DNA of 64,000 nucleotides from Gammaproteobacteria bacterium. GTDB taxonomy: Bacteria; Pseudomonadota; Gammaproteobacteria; Competibacterales; Competibacteraceae. The DNA lies in the NCBI GenBank assembly GCA_024234995.1, contig JACKNF010000005.1, forward strand, positions 62,001-126,000, given 5' to 3'. A program made the translations under genes and the position numbers. Below are positions 61,355 through 64,000 of this stretch, one piece after another (within the stretch, counting starts at the first letter, position 1; the number at the start of each line of letters is the position of its first letter). The notes below the pieces were generated by a model that worked only from the letters and a program-made list of their open reading frames with translations, did not search any database and had not been told where the DNA came from.

Positions 61355-63502
61355 ATGAAACCTACTACTCTCGCACTAACCGACCTGCGTGGCGGGCTGA
61401 TCGCTGCCGCTGTCGTTCTGCCGCAGGCGACTGCCTTTGGAGTCACGGTATTTGCTCCCTACCTCGGCACCGCCGCCGGGGCACTGGCTGGCTTAGCCGG
61501 TGCTATCGGTCTCTTATTAATCTCCGGCGCCGCTGGCGGCACGATCGGCTTGATCAGCGGCCCTACCGGCGCCAGCATGGCATTGCTCAGCGGCACGGCA
61601 GCCCTCCTCACCGCATCGGATATCCCCCCCAAGATCATCGCACCGGCCTTGTTCACCACCACCGTGCTGGCCGGTCTGATCCAATTAATGATCGCTTTCG
61701 CGGGCGGCGGCCGGTTGATGAAATTCATTCCCTACCCGGTATTCGCCGGTCTTGCCACGGGCATCGGTCTATTGCTGATCAAGTCCCAGATCAAACCTTG
61801 GCTCGGTATCAATTACAGCGGTCTTTGGATACGCTGGTACTGGCTGCCGATGGCGACCACTGCGGTGGCTTTCTGCGCTGTCCGCTACGCTCCGCGTTTC
61901 ATACCCAACATCCCCGGACCGCTCGTTGGATTGATCGGAGGAACGGTGTTTTATCAAACCATCCTCTACCTCACCAGCCCGCCTTCCGTTCCGGCCTACT
62001 GGGTCATCGGCACCCTGCCTCAGTGGTCGGAATTTCATTTGGCGATCGATCAATTCACGGTTTGGCCTTCCTTACCCTGGTCCTTGATTTTGCACGCTGC
62101 TTTCGCTTTAGCGGTGCTGTCTTCCCTGAACACGTTATTGACGGCGGTCATCGCCGATACCACCACTGGCCAGCGCCACAATGCCCACCGTGAATTGCTA
62201 GCGCAAAGCATTGGCCAAATGGCCGTCGGTCTCGTGGGTGGATTGGCCGGAGCAGCCAGCGTAGGCGGCACCACCACGGCTGTCCAAGCCGGCGCCCGGC
62301 GCTGGGCCGCGCTAACCGCCGGCATCCTTCTCTTACTGCTGTTGCTATTCGCCGGTTCAGCAGGTCAATGGCTGCCAACCAGCGCATTGGCTGGCATCAT
62401 CATCGCTTCTGCTATCAATCTGATGGAAAAGGACATCATCGCTTGGGCGCAGCAACGGCGGACCCGGTTGGATGCGATGGTTGCACTGCTCGTCATCATC
62501 GTTACCTTGGCCCAAGATCTGATGATTGCGGTGCTGGTTGGCCTGAGTATCGCCATTCTGCTGTTCATCCGCAGCCAAAGCCAGCTACCGGTTATACAAC
62601 GCCGGCTAACGGCCCTCGAACGGCCCTCGGTGCGAAAACGTCCAGCGGACCAGGTGGAATGGCTCGCTCACCATGGTGACCGGATCGTCATGTATCATCT
62701 AAGCGGCGTCCTGTTTTTTGCCAAGACTGACCAACTGTTTGAGGAGATGCTACCGGATCTTGACCGGCGTTCCTGGGTGATCCTGCACCTGCGGCGGGTG
62801 ATTCAAATCGACCTGTCCAGCGTGCGGCTTCTGCAACAAATTGCTGCGCGGCTGGAGGCGCATCGCGGGGAATTGCTATTTTGCGAGGTACCCGAGGAAC
62901 TGGGGCTGGGCCGGGATGTGGAACGCACGCTGCGCCGGTTGAGCCTGCGGCCAGGACGGCTGAACGTCCGCACATTCGCGGGTGCCGATCAAGCGCTGGA
63001 ATATGCTGAGAATGCCCTCCTCAAGGCGTTGAATGTCGACACGACCGTCATGGAGCAGGATATTACCCTGGCGGAACTGGACTTGTGCTGCGATATGAGG
63101 CCCATTGAAGTAGCAGAACTCGCGTCAGTGCTGCGCCCACTGGCTTTGGAGAGCGGCGAGCGATTATTCGACGCCAGCGAACCCGGCTCAGAACTGTATT
63201 TGGTGCTGCGCGGCCGGATCGATATTCGTCTGCATGTCGCTGGCGAGCGCTACAAGCGATTGGCGATTTACGGGCCAGGCACCGTATTCGGCGAGATCGC
63301 CTTCCTCGATCCCGGCCCGCGCGCCGCCGAGGCAGTAGCCGTCCGTCGCAGCGAACTCTGGGTGTTGAGCCGGGCGGACTTCGACCGGTTGCGGAAAACA
63401 TATCCCGGCGCCGCGATTGCTCTGCTGCTGGCGCTGGGCCGCTCACAAAGCCGGGCGTTGCGGTGGAGCGCACGGGAAATCAAGCGCCTGATTCAGTGGT
63501 AA
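61355..63502 (+). CDS. SulP transporter fused to STAS and cyclic-nucleotide-binding domains
   Basis: A 715-residue fusion. Residues about 1-420 are a SulP (SLC26-type) anion transporter core with 10-14 membrane helices: RGGLIAAAVVLPQATAFG, GLISGPTGASMALL, KFIPYPVFAGLATGIGLLL, and the C-terminal core block SSLNTLLTAVIAD. About 440-545 is a STAS domain (MYHLSGVLFFAKTDQLFEEM, VIQIDLSSVRLLQQIAARL). About 590-700 is a CRP-type cyclic-nucleotide-binding domain with GSELYLVLRGRIDIRL and a phosphate-binding cassette FGEIAFLDPGPRAAEAVAV. So transport is probably gated by cAMP or a related nucleotide. Sulfate, bicarbonate or dicarboxylates are the family's anions; the substrate cannot be read here. The ribosome site is weak. 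Confidence 0.93.
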   Translation: MKPTTLALTDLRGGLIAAAVVLPQATAFGVTVFAPYLGTAAGALAGLAGAIGLLLISGAAGGTIGLISGPTGASMALLSGTAALLTASDIPPKIIAPALFTTTVLAGLIQLMIAFAGGGRLMKFIPYPVFAGLATGIGLLLIKSQIKPWLGINYSGLWIRWYWLPMATTAVAFCAVRYAPRFIPNIPGPLVGLIGGTVFYQTILYLTSPPSVPAYWVIGTLPQWSEFHLAIDQFTVWPSLPWSLILHAAFALAVLSSLNTLLTAVIADTTTGQRHNAHRELLAQSIGQMAVGLVGGLAGAASVGGTTTAVQAGARRWAALTAGILLLLLLLFAGSAGQWLPTSALAGIIIASAINLMEKDIIAWAQQRRTRLDAMVALLVIIVTLAQDLMIAVLVGLSIAILLFIRSQSQLPVIQRRLTALERPSVRKRPADQVEWLAHHGDRIVMYHLSGVLFFAKTDQLFEEMLPDLDRRSWVILHLRRVIQIDLSSVRLLQQIAARLEAHRGELLFCEVPEELGLGRDVERTLRRLSLRPGRLNVRTFAGADQALEYAENALLKALNVDTTVMEQDITLAELDLCCDMRPIEVAELASVLRPLALESGERLFDASEPGSELYLVLRGRIDIRLHVAGERYKRLAIYGPGTVFGEIAFLDPGPRAAEAVAVRRSELWVLSRADFDRLRKTYPGAAIALLLALGRSQSRALRWSAREIKRLIQW

Positions 63503-63627
63503 AGCGCGCTGCTAACGTCGATCCCGCGTCGCCGCCCGCCGCCCCGCCCCTCTGGCGGAAAAAGGCGGGAAGAGAAGGCGATTCCGCTCCATGCCAGAAG
63601 GTCATGCCGGTGCTATGCACCGTACTT

Positions 63628-64000
63628 CTACTTGACTCGAAAATATGCTTCCCGCGCTGGTAAGTCGATACCTGTCAGCCGCAACGGTAACACAGTATCC
63701 GGTGCAATGTTCTCGCCGACTTTGACACGCGCCTCCAGCCCTAGTTGCGGAATCAGCACGGCACCGCGCGGCATGCGCTTTTCCACAAGCACCCCTTCGC
63801 CCTGCCAGCCAGGATGTTGCTGGAGGTAAGCTAACGTCCAATGTTCGCGAGACAGACGTTCAGCCCGGCGCACCCCTTGAGCCGCCATTTCCGCCGCACC
63901 GACCCGCGCCACGATAGCTTGGGCATCCAGCCACTCGCTATTGCGCAGAAAGGCGCGTAGCTGCTGATGCGCCACCAGATCCAGATAGCGGCGCAGCGGG
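63628..64000 (-). CDS. RNase II/RNase R-family exoribonuclease, C-terminal end (partial)
   Basis: The last 123 residues of a minus-strand gene that runs off the right edge. The visible start PLRRYLDLVAHQQLRAFL matches the RNB-domain signature in which RYxDLxxHxQ binds RNA near the active centre. The rest (RRAERLSREHWTLAYLQQHPGW, VLIPQLGLEARVKVG) is the helical end of RNB and an S1-like barrel. Which of RNase II, RNase R or a related single-domain enzyme it is cannot be told from this part. Confidence 0.8.
   Translation of the reverse strand, partial: PLRRYLDLVAHQQLRAFLRNSEWLDAQAIVARVGAAEMAAQGVRRAERLSREHWTLAYLQQHPGWQGEGVLVEKRMPRGAVLIPQLGLEARVKVGENIAPDTVLPLRLTGIDLPAREAYFRVK

Noticed and set aside
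1..64000. tRNA, rRNA, CRISPR arrays, insertion sequences, prophage genes
   Set aside because: Looked for the T-loop GTTCGA pattern, regular spaced repeats and transposase or integrase motifs by eye; none found.

Overview
The window reads as an ordinary stretch of a gammaproteobacterial chromosome. Evidence for this: an intact hemC-hemD-hemX-hemY run (hemX/hemY linked to hemCD is a gammaproteobacterial/betaproteobacterial signature), ubiD paired with a ferredoxin-type flavin reductase, a phoB-phoR pair behind a Pho box, a glyoxylate bypass, and nudJ-, sixA- and phhB-type genes. The genus cannot be fixed from sequence alone; an environmental, wastewater-type or purple-sulfur-type gammaproteobacterium would fit. 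Genes are densely packed, moderately GC-rich, and I see no tRNA, rRNA, CRISPR array, transposase or phage gene.

Layout. 1-4.2 kb: 5' part of gltB (minus), a small CheZ-like protein (plus), and the YaiI-family gene. 4.2-7.4 kb: argH preceded by a lipase and a secreted DUF6795-like protein, all minus. 7.6-12.3 kb: hemCDXY, closed by a strong hairpin. 12.3-14.9 kb: ubiD and a [2Fe-2S] flavin reductase (minus). 15.1-18.2 kb: a TRAP transporter (dctQ-dctM plus, dctP convergent). 18.5-27.1 kb: a tight same-strand run of seven accessory genes (alkaline-phosphatase-fold hydrolase, alpha/beta hydrolase, propeller-like protein, sulfotransferase, EF-hand lipoprotein esterase, secreted propeller-like protein, secreted beta-helix protein); its last part is clearly AT-rich and looks acquired. 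This is the least ordinary part of the window.

27.2-34.2 kb: an XRE regulator with a leaderless polysaccharide deacetylase, then the transglutaminase / alpha-E / circularly permuted ATP-grasp set. 34.5-43.7 kb: a membrane protein of unknown function flanked by inverted copies of a dispersed repeat, an RND efflux pump with its adaptor, two tandemly duplicated bacteriohemerythrins, a HAD hydrolase and a DUF2971 protein. 43.9-49.2 kb: an anchored protein of unknown function, a ClC antiporter, NudJ, a haem-binding DUF3365 protein, PhhB and glucokinase. 49.4-52.4 kb: isocitrate lyase and malate synthase as separate units. 52.8-57.3 kb: sixA, phoR, phoB with a Pho box, then ahpC and trxB. 57.4-64 kb: a universal stress protein, a CitE-like lyase, ApbE, ferredoxin-NADP reductase, a SulP-STAS-cyclic-nucleotide-binding fusion and the C-terminal end of an RNase II-family gene.

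The housekeeping genes cover nitrogen assimilation, arginine, haem and ubiquinone synthesis, acetate use by the glyoxylate bypass, phosphate sensing and peroxide defence. The best candidates for something undescribed are the 18.5-27.1 kb run, the lipase/DUF6795 pair inserted between argH and hemC, and the orphan CheZ-like protein with a CheZ-style acidic tail.
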